Shown: positions 8,411-16,218, counted from the stretch's first letter. The stretch: 56,623 nucleotides of DNA from UBA9642 sp964545585 (GCA_964545585.1 CAZJFT010000002.1:1-56623), one strand, 5' to 3'. Notes: generated from the letters alone by a model not told the origin. A program made the numbers and translations.

Positions 8411-9283
8411 TCACAAATTCGCAGCATCCTTAACGGATTCTGCTTGAGCGTTCGCCTTGGCGATTATCTGCTCGACAACCAAGTCTGCAAGTATGTCTCT
8501 CTCTATTGCTATGGCTTTTGCATCCCTGAATGATTTCTGCACGAGCAATTCTATAGTGTCCCTGCTTGGATATGCTATGTCCACTGCGAGGTTCATTGCT
8601 TCAGCTGCTGCAGTCCTCAATTTCTGCATGAACACATCCTCATCGATGTCTAGCACATCCTTCGACAGTATCTCTCCATTCTCATACACTGCAACCAAGT
8701 CCAGTCCAATCTCCATCGGCTCTATGCCTAGCCTCAATAATAATGATGCAAGCTGTGGCTTTATCACATCGCCCTTCTTTGCTACATGCGCATCTTCCTT
8801 TATAGCGACTTTCCCTGCCTCAATGCCTGCTTTTATCCTCAACATTCCAAGCTCTCCGATTATCGGTCCTGGAGCGAATGGCGTCGGGCCTGCAGGTATA
8901 GTTATATCCTTTGGCGTCACTTGACCAGGCTTTATTGCTGCTGGACTCTTTGACTTCTTTATTATCTTGAAAAGCTTGAACGGATTCTCCTTAGTGAGAA
9001 GCAATGCCGGCATCCCGCCAAGATACTCATTCATCTTGTCGATGTTAGGCTTGCCTGATTCCTTGAATGCTTCCTTGATAAGGTTCTTCTTCGCCATCCT
9101 TATCGTTGCATCCTTCCTTAATTTGCCTTTCATCACCTGCAATTGTTTTGCAGGGAGATTCTCTAAGTTAAGAAGTGCAACTATCGGATACTCATTCAAT
9201 AATTTCTTCAATTCATTGACTGTCTTAGTCTTTGATTCAGGAACATGTTTCGCTTTCCTTATGGTGGATTTGTGCTCCGTCAT
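8411..9283 (-). CDS. rplP0: Ribosomal protein L10 / P0
   Basis: Base of the ribosomal stalk; binds rRNA and anchors P1 dimers. The 290 residues include the N-terminal rRNA-binding domain (VALLNLENLPAKQLQ), the insert region (PTPFAPGPIIGELGMLRI) and C-terminal P1-binding helices. It ends at KDAANL without the acidic, Phe-containing tail (…LFG) typical of many archaeal P0 proteins. The start is 1 nt after the L1 stop and is preceded by GGAGGTG, so translation is coupled. Confidence 0.95.
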   Translation of the reverse strand: MTEHKSTIRKAKHVPESKTKTVNELKKLLNEYPIVALLNLENLPAKQLQVMKGKLRKDATIRMAKKNLIKEAFKESGKPNIDKMNEYLGGMPALLLTKENPFKLFKIIKKSKSPAAIKPGQVTPKDITIPAGPTPFAPGPIIGELGMLRIKAGIEAGKVAIKEDAHVAKKGDVIKPQLASLLLRLGIEPMEIGLDLVAVYENGEILSKDVLDIDEDVFMQKLRTAAAEAMNLAVDIAYPSRDTIELLVQKSFRDAKAIAIERDILADLVVEQIIAKANAQAESVKDAANL

Positions 9284-9284
9284 T

Positions 9285-9941
9285 TTACACCTCCACCTTC
9301 ACTGCCTTGCCCATTGTCGTCTTTATGAACATATTCTTCAGATTGTTCCTTTCCTTTGGCAAGTGGTGAATCAATTGATCATATACTAAGTATAAGTTGT
9401 CTGCAAGCTGCTCATTAGTCATGTCCTCTCTTCCTATGCATAACTGCACTAATGGCTTGTTCCTTGCAAGGACCCTTATAGTCTTCTGAAGCCTGTCATA
9501 TAATGGCTTGATGTTTGTCTTCGGAGCGATGACGCATCCTGCTTTCGGGTTAGGCATCTTGTTCTTCGGTCCAAGTGTCCTTCCAAATGTTCCTGCTATC
9601 TTGCTCATTATTGTCGATTGTGCGATGAAATAATCGTTCTGTTTCGCAAGCTTCTTTATCCTCTTCTTGTCTTTTGCATACTCTTCGAACTGCAATAACG
9701 GGATGACGACATCACATGCTGCTTTCGCCTCTTCAACCATGTCTACATCTACGAATGCTGCAACGTTCTTCTTCTTTCCAGTATTGTGTGGAAGCACTAC
9801 ATAAAAGTCAAGCTGGTGTTCTGGCTTCTTGAAATCAAGATCCTGCAGGTTTATCACTACATCTACTGCCTGCACGAACTTCCTCTGCGGAGAAGCCTCT
9901 CTCAACTTCTTTATCATATCTAAAGCATCTTTTTTGTCCAT
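9285..9941 (-). CDS. rpl1: Ribosomal protein L1
   Basis: Primary rRNA-binding protein of the L1 stalk, and a translational autoregulator in several archaea. The protein has 218 residues from MDKKDALDMIKKL; an upstream in-frame ATG at 9971 is rejected because GGAGGG lies 5 nt before 9941. Family segments include DFYVVLPHNTGKKKNVAAF and TFGRTLGPKNKMPNPKAGCV. It is the first gene of L1-L10-L12; L11, often upstream, is absent here. Confidence 0.96.
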   Translation of the reverse strand: MDKKDALDMIKKLREASPQRKFVQAVDVVINLQDLDFKKPEHQLDFYVVLPHNTGKKKNVAAFVDVDMVEEAKAACDVVIPLLQFEEYAKDKKRIKKLAKQNDYFIAQSTIMSKIAGTFGRTLGPKNKMPNPKAGCVIAPKTNIKPLYDRLQKTIRVLARNKPLVQLCIGREDMTNEQLADNLYLVYDQLIHHLPKERNNLKNMFIKTTMGKAVKVEV

Positions 9942-9968
9942 TTTCGCCCTCCTACAAGCGTAGTTAAA

Positions 9969-9996
9969 CATTCAGCCTCTAAGAATGGACTGAATG
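9969..9996 (-). promoter_or_regulatory. Hairpin in the L1 mRNA leader
   Basis: In the roughly 65-nt leader between a TTTATAAA box (10030-10037) and the L1 ATG lies the perfect inverted repeat CATTCAG/CTGAATG with a 14-nt loop. Archaeal L1 is known to bind its own mRNA near the start, so this may be the autoregulatory site. That role is inferred; I could not match it to a defined L1-binding consensus. Confidence 0.35.
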
Positions 9997-10029
9997 CCTA
10001 ATGGGTATGATAAGGGGAAAAAAGATTTA

Positions 10030-10037
10030 TTTATAAA
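10030..10037 (-). promoter_or_regulatory. TATA box of the L1-L10-L12 operon
   Basis: A perfect TTTATAAA about 90 nt upstream of the L1 ATG, the only strong TATA match in the 138-nt gap between L1 and the neighbouring membrane-protein gene. Confidence 0.55.
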
Positions 10038-10079
10038 GTTGATTGTTTGTTGCCAGATTGTTTTTTAAGCCATTAGAAT

Positions 10080-10706
10080 TCAATAATTCTTCAGATAATC
10101 CCTTCCATGGTGCTTCTCAAATCCGCGTATGATGAAGAGTATTATCGCTGCGAGCATCCCTCCCCATATGTCGAATATCATGTCCCACCATGCATCATAC
10201 ACTTGAAGGTCTGATCCTGATGGTGCAAGCCCGTCGCCTACGCTGAACAAGCTTTCAGAATATATTCCCAGATATCTTGTACCAACGAACTCGTTCACTT
10301 CATGCAATAGATTAAACCCGAGCATGACCATGAATGCTAGCACAATATGCTTCACTATACGCTCTTTTGAATGTGCAATCAATATATAGAATATCACGAT
10401 AGTTACGACCATGCTGTTCAGGAAGTGTGTCCATTTATCATACCCCAAACCGAACCATGACATGCTGAATAGCTCAAACAGCACACCCATGTTATGGAAA
10501 TAAAATGGGATGAACCCTAACACTATGACTGCAGGGTTCAATGGATATTTCTGTTCCAACAGATAGAATAATCCTATCGCCGCGAGACAGAACACGTTGT
10601 CCATGACGAATTGCGGCTTGAAAATCATCGCATATACAAGGAAGAACGTCTGTATCGATGCGCCTATTATGAATGTGTTCCTTCTTATCTTATGCATGTC
10701 AGTCAT
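10080..10706 (-). CDS. DUF2238/YjdF-like membrane protein
   Basis: An integral membrane protein with about six hydrophobic segments. The motif GYDKWTHFLNSMVVTI and the late YDAWWDMIFDIWGGMLA match the pattern of the DUF2238 (YjdF) family, whose function is unknown. Three consecutive ATGs begin the frame (10712, 10709, 10706). A TATA-like TTTATATATT at 10728-10737 centres 26 nt from 10706, so I prefer that start. It is divergent from the lipase gene. Confidence 0.75.
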   Translation of the reverse strand: MTDMHKIRRNTFIIGASIQTFFLVYAMIFKPQFVMDNVFCLAAIGLFYLLEQKYPLNPAVIVLGFIPFYFHNMGVLFELFSMSWFGLGYDKWTHFLNSMVVTIVIFYILIAHSKERIVKHIVLAFMVMLGFNLLHEVNEFVGTRYLGIYSESLFSVGDGLAPSGSDLQVYDAWWDMIFDIWGGMLAAIILFIIRGFEKHHGRDYLKNY

Positions 10707-10779
10707 CATCACAAATACCCTTGACCATTTATATATTTTTATATTGATATTATATTTTCAAGAAAAAACATTTAAACAC

Positions 10780-13161
10780 ATGGATAATATATTCAATATG
10801 AATAAGAGAGTGAAGGTCGCATTGTTGTCTTTCATGCTTATAGTTATAGTGATAGCAGCATTCTATACATATAGGCGGTTGAACCTGATGATTAAAGAGG
10901 ACATAATACTTGAGATAGAGGACAATTATGAGTCCGCATGGCTCAAATACGGCGAATCTTATGAGTTCAAGACTGAAGTGGAAATAAACAATTATTGGTT
11001 ATGCACTGCTGTCTGCGAACAAGAAATAATGGATATACATAGCGGAGAGATATTATTTAATGAGACATTTTATGTCACAAACAACAAAAAAAGGACCGCA
11101 ACCATAGATATATACCCTCATAAGGGTTATGGACAATCAATTTATCAGTATGAGATAAAATGCCAGAACATCCCGTCAAGCAGATGCCCTGCGTCAAATG
11201 ATACATATGTGCGCAAGAATACCTTGATAATAAATCATGAGCCTAATGATCTGCAAAAAGCTTTGATAGACGAATCCATACATTTATTTGACAACATCTC
11301 ACATAATGTTGCACATGCTGAATTGAATATCGACAACGCCACCAACATATTGTATAATGTAGATGTAAATTTCAAGGAGTACACCAAGAAAGAGGCGTCA
11401 AGATATTCAAGCATATTAAAAAACCTGAATGATGCAGAGGAGGACATATTTCTAGAATGGAAAAAAGATGAATACGAGAATGCCTATGAAAAGATAAATT
11501 ATATCTATGATTCTAGCAAAGAATTATTCGCTAACACTTCAGAATTGCTAGACGACATAAGAAGAACAGTAGATAAACACAACACAATCGTAAATATGCA
11601 CAGGAGCAACCTGTATAAGGCTTCGATTATCAAGGAAATGCTAAAATATTATCCTGGAAAAATAGACGAGTTCAGGAATGATGCTATGACAAGTCTCCAA
11701 TTGGTCAACATAAACACAGTCAAGATGAATAAGCTTAGCGACTATGATGCACTACTTAGAGAAGCACAATTAGAGGGAACAAGTATCGACTACACGATGA
11801 GATTGTTTAATCAAAAGACCGAACAGACAAGACCTGATTATGCCGATCTCTATCTTGCCGATGCATTATCGTGCGTCGTACTCGGATGCAATCAGACACC
11901 AATCAATCATTCCATTGATGGGATCGATGATGCCAAGAACAGGTGTGTTTTATATGATGGCATAATTCCCAGATTCATCGAGGCCCAAAACATCACCGCA
12001 GGCAACAGGGATAGATATAATGGATCGCTGCAATATTTTGATATAAGAGAAAAAAGACATATGATGGCAATGCTCGATGATTTCAAAGCTAACGACAGCA
12101 TCATCAATGAAAGAATCATGAGATACATATCAAACATCAATGAATCGATAAACGCAATAAATGATTCGAATATTATTTTTCTCGATGATGCTTCAATCAG
12201 CGGACCATATTATTCCTTGAGATTCCAGCCGATGATAGATGTGCTTAACAATATCTCGGCCTACTGTGGAAGACCATCACAAAACTTCTCATTCGATGAT
12301 TACAATATCTATGAGCAGGTAATCCCTGAATTCAACCAGCCATTGGATATAACCAAAATTTCTCAGCCGATAAAAAAATGTTGTTTCTTCGGCGAGTGCA
12401 AGCAATGCGGAACTGACAAGAAGAATCCTATAGTGTTGCTGCATGGACACTCTTTCAACCAGAAGAATTCTGCATATCAAAGCACAGACATATTCAACGG
12501 ATTGGAACCACGGCTCGTATCGGAAGGATATGTGAGCTTAGGGATATGGAAACCGTATTCGGAACAGAGGAATGCGATACAGGAGAATGCAATATTCAAA
12601 CCTACATATTATATAACGACTTATATTGATGTGCTAGGAACAAGCACGATACAATCCAAGGACGAAAGCATCGAAGAATATGCTGATAGGCTGAAAGATA
12701 CAATAGATAACATAAAGCTCATCACAGGAAGCGATAAAGTCGACATCGTAGCACACTCAATGGGAGGATTGGTGACTAGAAGATATATACAAGAATACGG
12801 TCCTTATGACATAGACAACCTCATTCTTATAGGTACACCAAACAACGGGATAACAGACAGGGTCTATAGTATCTGCAAGATTTTTGGTAATGAGAAAGAA
12901 TGCGATGAGATGCATCAAGGATCAGAATTTATGAAAAAACTGAATGAAAGCTATCCGATGCCAAAGACATCTTTGATAATAGGCAAGGGCTGTGACATGC
13001 AAGGCAAGGACGGAGATGGTGTTGTAACAGTAGAAAGTTCTAAATTAGGCAATTACAAGACGTACTACATCGAAGGAAATTGCACTAGCGCATCATTCTT
13101 ACATAATTCCATGCTCAATAGGGAAGATGTCTCGAAAAGGATAATCAACATCATTGATTAA
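10780..13161 (+). CDS. Membrane-anchored lipase/esterase with large extracellular region
   Basis: A 793-residue protein. An N-terminal membrane anchor (VALLSFMLIVIVIAAFYTY) is followed by about 550 residues of predicted extracytoplasmic sequence with several Cys pairs and long helical, partly coiled-coil stretches. A C-terminal alpha/beta-hydrolase domain follows: LLHGHSFN oxyanion region, nucleophile elbow AHSMGG, GTPNNG, a candidate Asp in GKDGDGVV, and a late His in SFLHNS. This order fits class 2/PGAP1-like lipases. The start at 10780 is chosen because TATATT-like sequence at 10749-10758 is about 27 nt upstream; ATG 10798 is the alternative. The substrate is unknown; a role on the cell surface or on host lipids is inference. 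Confidence 0.82.
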   Translation: MDNIFNMNKRVKVALLSFMLIVIVIAAFYTYRRLNLMIKEDIILEIEDNYESAWLKYGESYEFKTEVEINNYWLCTAVCEQEIMDIHSGEILFNETFYVTNNKKRTATIDIYPHKGYGQSIYQYEIKCQNIPSSRCPASNDTYVRKNTLIINHEPNDLQKALIDESIHLFDNISHNVAHAELNIDNATNILYNVDVNFKEYTKKEASRYSSILKNLNDAEEDIFLEWKKDEYENAYEKINYIYDSSKELFANTSELLDDIRRTVDKHNTIVNMHRSNLYKASIIKEMLKYYPGKIDEFRNDAMTSLQLVNINTVKMNKLSDYDALLREAQLEGTSIDYTMRLFNQKTEQTRPDYADLYLADALSCVVLGCNQTPINHSIDGIDDAKNRCVLYDGIIPRFIEAQNITAGNRDRYNGSLQYFDIREKRHMMAMLDDFKANDSIINERIMRYISNINESINAINDSNIIFLDDASISGPYYSLRFQPMIDVLNNISAYCGRPSQNFSFDDYNIYEQVIPEFNQPLDITKISQPIKKCCFFGECKQCGTDKKNPIVLLHGHSFNQKNSAYQSTDIFNGLEPRLVSEGYVSLGIWKPYSEQRNAIQENAIFKPTYYITTYIDVLGTSTIQSKDESIEEYADRLKDTIDNIKLITGSDKVDIVAHSMGGLVTRRYIQEYGPYDIDNLILIGTPNNGITDRVYSICKIFGNEKECDEMHQGSEFMKKLNESYPMPKTSLIIGKGCDMQGKDGDGVVTVESSKLGNYKTYYIEGNCTSASFLHNSMLNREDVSKRIINIID

Positions 13162-13195
13162 AAAAATATTGATTAAAAAAATATTGATTAAAAAA
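13153..13195. repeat. Three tandem copies of a 15-bp AT unit
   Basis: ATTGATTAAAAAAAT is repeated at 13153, 13168 and (13 nt) 13183. The first copy contains the lipase's last codons and TAA. On the minus strand it gives three consecutive T-tracts directly downstream of tRNA-Ser(CGA), a plausible reiterated U-tract terminator. Confidence 0.8.
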
Positions 13196-13209
13196 CGCCC
13201 AGACCCGGA

Positions 13210-13252
13210 CTTTCTCACTGGCGTTCGAAGCATTGCCGCTCTCGCGCCAATA
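13210..13252 (-). other. 43-nt intron in the T loop of tRNA-Ser(CGA)
   Basis: It is inserted at about position 59/60, splitting UUCAAA from U. Internally UUGGCG pairs with CGCCAG to form a hairpin. Next to it UUC of the exon can pair with GAA of the intron, leaving a 3-nt AGU bulge at the 3' splice site, as in a relaxed bulge-helix-bulge motif. Confidence 0.75.
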
Positions 13253-13282
13253 TTTGAACCGGGAAACCTTTCGGAAACGGTT

Positions 13283-13294
13283 TTCTGTCTACGA
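13283..13294 (-). other. 12-nt intron in the anticodon loop of tRNA-Ser(CGA)
   Basis: It sits at the canonical 37/38 position; without it the loop is 19 nt. I found only a relaxed pairing (exon UCU with intron AGA, AAA bulge), not a perfect bulge-helix-bulge. Exact boundaries may shift by one nucleotide because of flanking A residues. Confidence 0.7.
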
Positions 13295-13414
13295 TTCGAG
13301 ACCGTCGCAGTACCAGATTGTGCCATCTGAGCATATTGGGATGAAACATATCCTATTTATAATTATTATTGATAAAAAGCTTAAATTTAAAAGATATTAT
13401 TAATTCGCGACTGT

Positions 13415-13996
13415 ATGATAGTGGAAGTCGACCCTAAATTAATCGATTACGACGCAAAAGTCCAGGAGTGGTGTTTATTGCCATACCCAAAGCACACCCA
13501 TGGATGTCCAAATTATGGGAAGCATAGAAGCTTGAAAGGTATTCGAAAAGATGTTCGACCACGCGTCATAAGAGAATGCCCGCCGACAGATATGGCGCTC
13601 GACAAAATATTTGATTTCTCTAGACAATTATTCATCATATACACAAAATACCCTGTTGGGGAAGATGCTGATGAAAGGATGAGAACCAATACAAAATTAA
13701 AGACTAACGCAGAATTTTATAACGTAAGATATTGGCAGGATAGGGCAAGAAGACTGATATATGATGAAGTCACAGCATTTCTAGATAATAATCCTGACAC
13801 TATCGCTGATTTATGTCCTGAGACTCATGGTGTGAATCACCATACAACAATGAGCAAATTAGGCATAAAACTCAAATGGGGTGAATGGCCCCCAAACCAT
13901 TCAATAGACAACATAGTCTATCAGGTTTGCATGGGAGGTTACCCTGCTAATGAGAAATATCTTATTGGAAGAAAAATTCTCGGAAGAACAGAATAA
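13415..13996 (+). CDS. Conserved Cys-containing protein, putative metal-binding
   Basis: A soluble protein of 193 residues. Its N-terminal signature is WCLLPYPKHTHGCPNYGK, followed by RECPP, giving three conserved-looking cysteines and a histidine that could bind metal. Related archaeal proteins of this type are annotated only as predicted metal-binding; I cannot assign a reaction. TTAAATTTAAA-like sequence about 27 nt before the ATG suggests a leaderless transcript. Its stop codon is only 2 nt from the 3' end of the convergent tRNA-Gly gene. Confidence 0.7.
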   Translation: MIVEVDPKLIDYDAKVQEWCLLPYPKHTHGCPNYGKHRSLKGIRKDVRPRVIRECPPTDMALDKIFDFSRQLFIIYTKYPVGEDADERMRTNTKLKTNAEFYNVRYWQDRARRLIYDEVTAFLDNNPDTIADLCPETHGVNHHTTMSKLGIKLKWGEWPPNHSIDNIVYQVCMGGYPANEKYLIGRKILGRTE

Positions 13997-13998
13997 TA

Positions 13999-14089
13999 TG
14001 CGATAGCCGGGATTCGAACCCGGGTCTCAAGCTCTTTCCATTCTTATAGAATGTGGGAAGCTCGAATTCTGCCGCTATACTACTATCGC
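13999..14089 (-). tRNA. tRNA-Gly(CCC) with a 20-nt intron
   Basis: Acceptor GCGAUAG/CUAUCGC, anticodon stem CGAGC/GCUUG and T arm CCGGG-UUCGAAU-CCCGG are clear, with discriminator A. The 91-nt gene minus the 20-nt insert gives 71 nt. The mature loop is UUCCCAA (anticodon CCC). GlyRS is encoded at 54800-56353. Confidence 0.93.
14034..14053 (-). other. 20-nt intron of tRNA-Gly(CCC), canonical BHB
   Basis: It forms a textbook archaeal bulge-helix-bulge at 37/38. Exon UUCC pairs with intron GGAA (4-bp central helix). The 5' bulge is CAC and the 3' bulge AGA, and the inner helix AUUC/GAAU closes a UAUAA loop. Cuts at CA|C and AG|A give 20 nt. Confidence 0.88.
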
Positions 14090-14112
14090 ATAATATTTGA
14101 AAATTGATTAAT

Positions 14113-14123
14113 TTTATATATTT
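14113..14123. promoter_or_regulatory. Shared bidirectional TATA box: tRNA-Gly / DUF6498 gene
   Basis: The near-palindrome TTTATATATTT is the only TATA match in this 53-nt divergent gap. Its centre is about 28 nt from the tRNA-Gly 5' end on one side and about 25 nt from the ATG at 14143 on the other. Confidence 0.6.
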
Positions 14124-14142
14124 GTTGGATTAGGTTGATAGT

Positions 14143-14724
14143 ATGATTGATTTGAAGGATAGATTGCTAATTATCACAGCTAATCTAGTTGCAATGTTTA
14201 TGGCGTATTATTATCAAAGTATCGCTTTAATATTGCTCCTATACTGGATAGAAAATGCTATAATAGGAGTATTCAACATATTGCGCATGGCTTCATGCGG
14301 TCAGAATCCGGTCGGGAAGCTATTGTTCATACCATTCTTCTTCATGCACTACGGGATATTCATGGTCGCGCATTTCATATTCCTGGTGTTCCTTTTAGGA
14401 TGGATTGGAGAGGGCAATGTGATGAATTTTTCAGGCATAGCCACAATAATAATAGGCGTGATTGCCATGATAATCACTCATGGTATGAGATTCATAATAG
14501 AAGAGACTGCTGGAGCATTGAAGAACAGATCGCCTCACGAGTTCATATTCAACCCTTATCCTAGAATAATAGTGATGCACTTAACAATAATATTGGGCTC
14601 TTTGATGTATTTCGGATTGGACAAGCCATTCTATATAATATTTTTGATGATTGCATTGAAGACACTCATAGAATTATACATGGAGAATATCCAGATTTGG
14701 AATCCGACTGTAAGAAGGATATAG
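14143..14724 (+). CDS. DUF6498-type membrane protein
   Basis: An integral membrane protein of 193 residues with about five or six helices. LLLYWIENAIIGVFNILRMA followed by KLLFIPFFFMHYGIFMVAHF matches the conserved pattern of the DUF6498 family (function unknown). It appears to be leaderless. It is followed closely by a small membrane protein gene, so the two may be co-transcribed. Confidence 0.75.
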   Translation: MIDLKDRLLIITANLVAMFMAYYYQSIALILLLYWIENAIIGVFNILRMASCGQNPVGKLLFIPFFFMHYGIFMVAHFIFLVFLLGWIGEGNVMNFSGIATIIIGVIAMIITHGMRFIIEETAGALKNRSPHEFIFNPYPRIIVMHLTIILGSLMYFGLDKPFYIIFLMIALKTLIELYMENIQIWNPTVRRI

Positions 14725-14748
14725 AGGTGTAAAATATAGAGGTGTAAA
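14720..14748 (+). repeat. Duplicated ribosome-binding segment
   Basis: The 15-nt sequence ATAGAGGTGTAAAAT occurs twice in tandem before the ATG at 14749, giving two GAGGTG Shine-Dalgarno motifs. The second is at normal spacing; the first overlaps the end of the upstream gene. Confidence 0.75.
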
Positions 14749-14970
14749 ATGGATACGAAAGATTCGATGTTTGTTCTGGCGATTGTAGGCATAGTCGCCA
14801 TTGTAGGAGTGATAATATTGGTCACGGGGACTAAAGCGTCAATAACTCAAGACATGGCAGGAGAGGCGATAGTCGTTGCTGAACAAGCATCCCTTGAAGG
14901 ATATGGCAATGCATATGCGTGCCTCGATTCTTACGGAAATTTATACAGGAGCGAGAATCCCTGTAGATGA
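14749..14970 (+). CDS. Small single-pass membrane or secreted protein
   Basis: This 73-residue protein has a short charged N-terminus (MDTKDS), one hydrophobic helix (MFVLAIVGIVAIVGVIILVTG) and about 45 outside residues with two cysteines (AYACLDSYGN, SENPC) that could form a disulfide. It has no recognisable family. Translation is supported by GAGGTG at proper spacing. It may be processed as a signal-anchored surface protein; function unknown. Confidence 0.65.
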   Translation: MDTKDSMFVLAIVGIVAIVGVIILVTGTKASITQDMAGEAIVVAEQASLEGYGNAYACLDSYGNLYRSENPCR

Positions 14971-15001
14971 TGATTATGAAATAATTCTATGACACGATAA
15001 A

Positions 15002-15337
15002 ATGAGAGGCAAAGGCACTGTTTTAGAGAATTGTCCGTTCTGCGGAAGACAGGCTATAGTCATGAATCCGCAAGGTGTCGCCGTATGCACAAGCCATAGG
15101 GATGCATATCTCGAGCTGAAATGTGTCTGCGGACAGCCTCTTGATGTTTTGAAAGGAAAATATGGCACTTATTGCAATTGCTTAAGATGCGGCAACATAT
15201 CCCTGAAGAAGGCTCTTGACATCAATGACACATTGAGAGCGATGCCGAGCCTGAATGTTCAGTCAAAGAATTCTGATATGAGATCTAAACAGCCTAAAGA
15301 CGTCGTAGTCAGGTCTGATGAGCTTGATTTCATGTGA
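15002..15337 (+). CDS. Zinc-finger protein with two Cys clusters
   Basis: A protein of 111 residues. The N-terminal half holds CPFCG, CTSH, CVCG and CNCLRCG, enough for two zinc sites of the ribbon type seen in topoisomerase and RNA-associated proteins. The C-terminal half is polar and probably disordered (LNVQSKNSDMRSKQPKD). No signal peptide. Nucleic-acid binding is plausible but inferred. Confidence 0.65.
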   Translation: MRGKGTVLENCPFCGRQAIVMNPQGVAVCTSHRDAYLELKCVCGQPLDVLKGKYGTYCNCLRCGNISLKKALDINDTLRAMPSLNVQSKNSDMRSKQPKDVVVRSDELDFM

Positions 15338-15372
15338 AAAAATATATAAAGCAATAACAGATATGGTTTAAA

Positions 15373-16218
15373 ATGGATGTAATGATTGCTGCACAGAAGA
15401 ATGAGATCACTGAGCATCTTATCTATACTGCTCTTGCAAGGAAATCGAAGGATAAACACAATAAAAATGTCCTCGAAGAATTGGCTTCTGATGAATTGAA
15501 GCATTACAACATCCTAAAGAGACATACTAAAGTGGATGTAAAACCGAAGCGTTTCAAGATATGGCTTTATTCTTTCCTTGCATCATTATTCGGGATAGCT
15601 TTCACAATAAGATTGATGGAACGCGGAGAGGAATATGCACAGCAACTTTATTCTGCACAGAAAGATAAGGATTTCAAAGTGTTGCTTGTCGATGAGCATA
15701 AGCATGAGAATAAGCTTATTGATATTTTGAAGGATTCGAAGGTCGAATATGCCGGGTCTATAGTCCTAGGATTGAACGATGCACTGGTTGAGCTTACAGG
15801 AGCATTGGCAGGATTGAGCCTTGCAATCGCTAATGGAAAGCTTATTGCTGTAATAGGAGGCATCACAGGTTTTGCTGCAGCGATGTCCATGGCCGCATCA
15901 TCTTATCTCTCTTCTAAGGAAGAGAAAGACGGCAAGGATGCATTCAAGGGTGCGACATATACTGGTGTAGCATACCTTTTCACTGTCGCACTGCTCATAA
16001 TGCCTTTCATATTCATAAGCAACGTTTTCATGGCGATGGGCATCATGATAATTACGACAATATTGATAATAGCGTTCTACACATTCTATATCTCAACTGC
16101 AAAAAACACGAAATTCTGGCCTAAATTCATAGAAATGGCATTGATATCATTGACCGTCGCTGCGATAAGCTTCATAATAGGATGGATTGTCAGGATGTAT
16201 ATAGGAATTGACACATAA
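15373..16218 (+). CDS. Rubrerythrin-VIT1/CCC1 fusion transporter
   Basis: A protein of 281 residues. Residues 1-120 form a ferritin-like helical domain with Glu/His ligands in pattern (NEITEHLIY, SDELKHYNIL, DEHKHENKL). Residues 125-281 are a five-helix VIT family membrane domain (VLGLNDALVELTGALAG, AAAMSMAASSYLSSKEE). The family moves Fe(II)/Mn(II) out of the cytosol, and the ferritin-like domain probably binds the metal. AATATATAAAG at about 15341-15351 lies about 27 nt upstream of the ATG, indicating a leaderless message. Confidence 0.9.
   Translation: MDVMIAAQKNEITEHLIYTALARKSKDKHNKNVLEELASDELKHYNILKRHTKVDVKPKRFKIWLYSFLASLFGIAFTIRLMERGEEYAQQLYSAQKDKDFKVLLVDEHKHENKLIDILKDSKVEYAGSIVLGLNDALVELTGALAGLSLAIANGKLIAVIGGITGFAAAMSMAASSYLSSKEEKDGKDAFKGATYTGVAYLFTVALLIMPFIFISNVFMAMGIMIITTILIIAFYTFYISTAKNTKFWPKFIEMALISLTVAAISFIIGWIVRMYIGIDT

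Larger units (their letters stand above)
13196..13332 (-). tRNA. tRNA-Ser(CGA) with two introns
   Basis: The acceptor stem GCUCAGA/UCUGGGC, the D arm, the long variable arm and the T stem CCCGG/CCGGG can all be folded. The continuous gene is 137 nt. Removing a 12-nt insert from the anticodon loop and a 43-nt insert from the T loop leaves 82 nt. That is exactly the length of tRNA-Ser(UGA) at 29998-30079, with the same D, variable and T arms. The anticodon loop becomes CUCGAAA (anticodon CGA). The discriminator is G. A TATA-like element at about 13353-13364 is centred 26 nt upstream. Confidence 0.9.

Noticed and set aside
9942..10079. Missing ribosomal protein L11 upstream of L1
   Set aside because: Searched the gap and the neighbouring gene; no L11 sequence. 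It is probably encoded elsewhere, so no claim is made.
10597..10779. Upstream extension of the lipase frame
   Set aside because: Would overlap the divergent DUF2238 gene and its promoter; the TATA spacing favours 10780.
14096..14121. TTGAAAATT...AATTTT resembling the second stem of the double-hairpin element
   Set aside because: Only one imperfect stem, no CAAAAAT partner, and not next to a stop codon; likely AT-rich coincidence.
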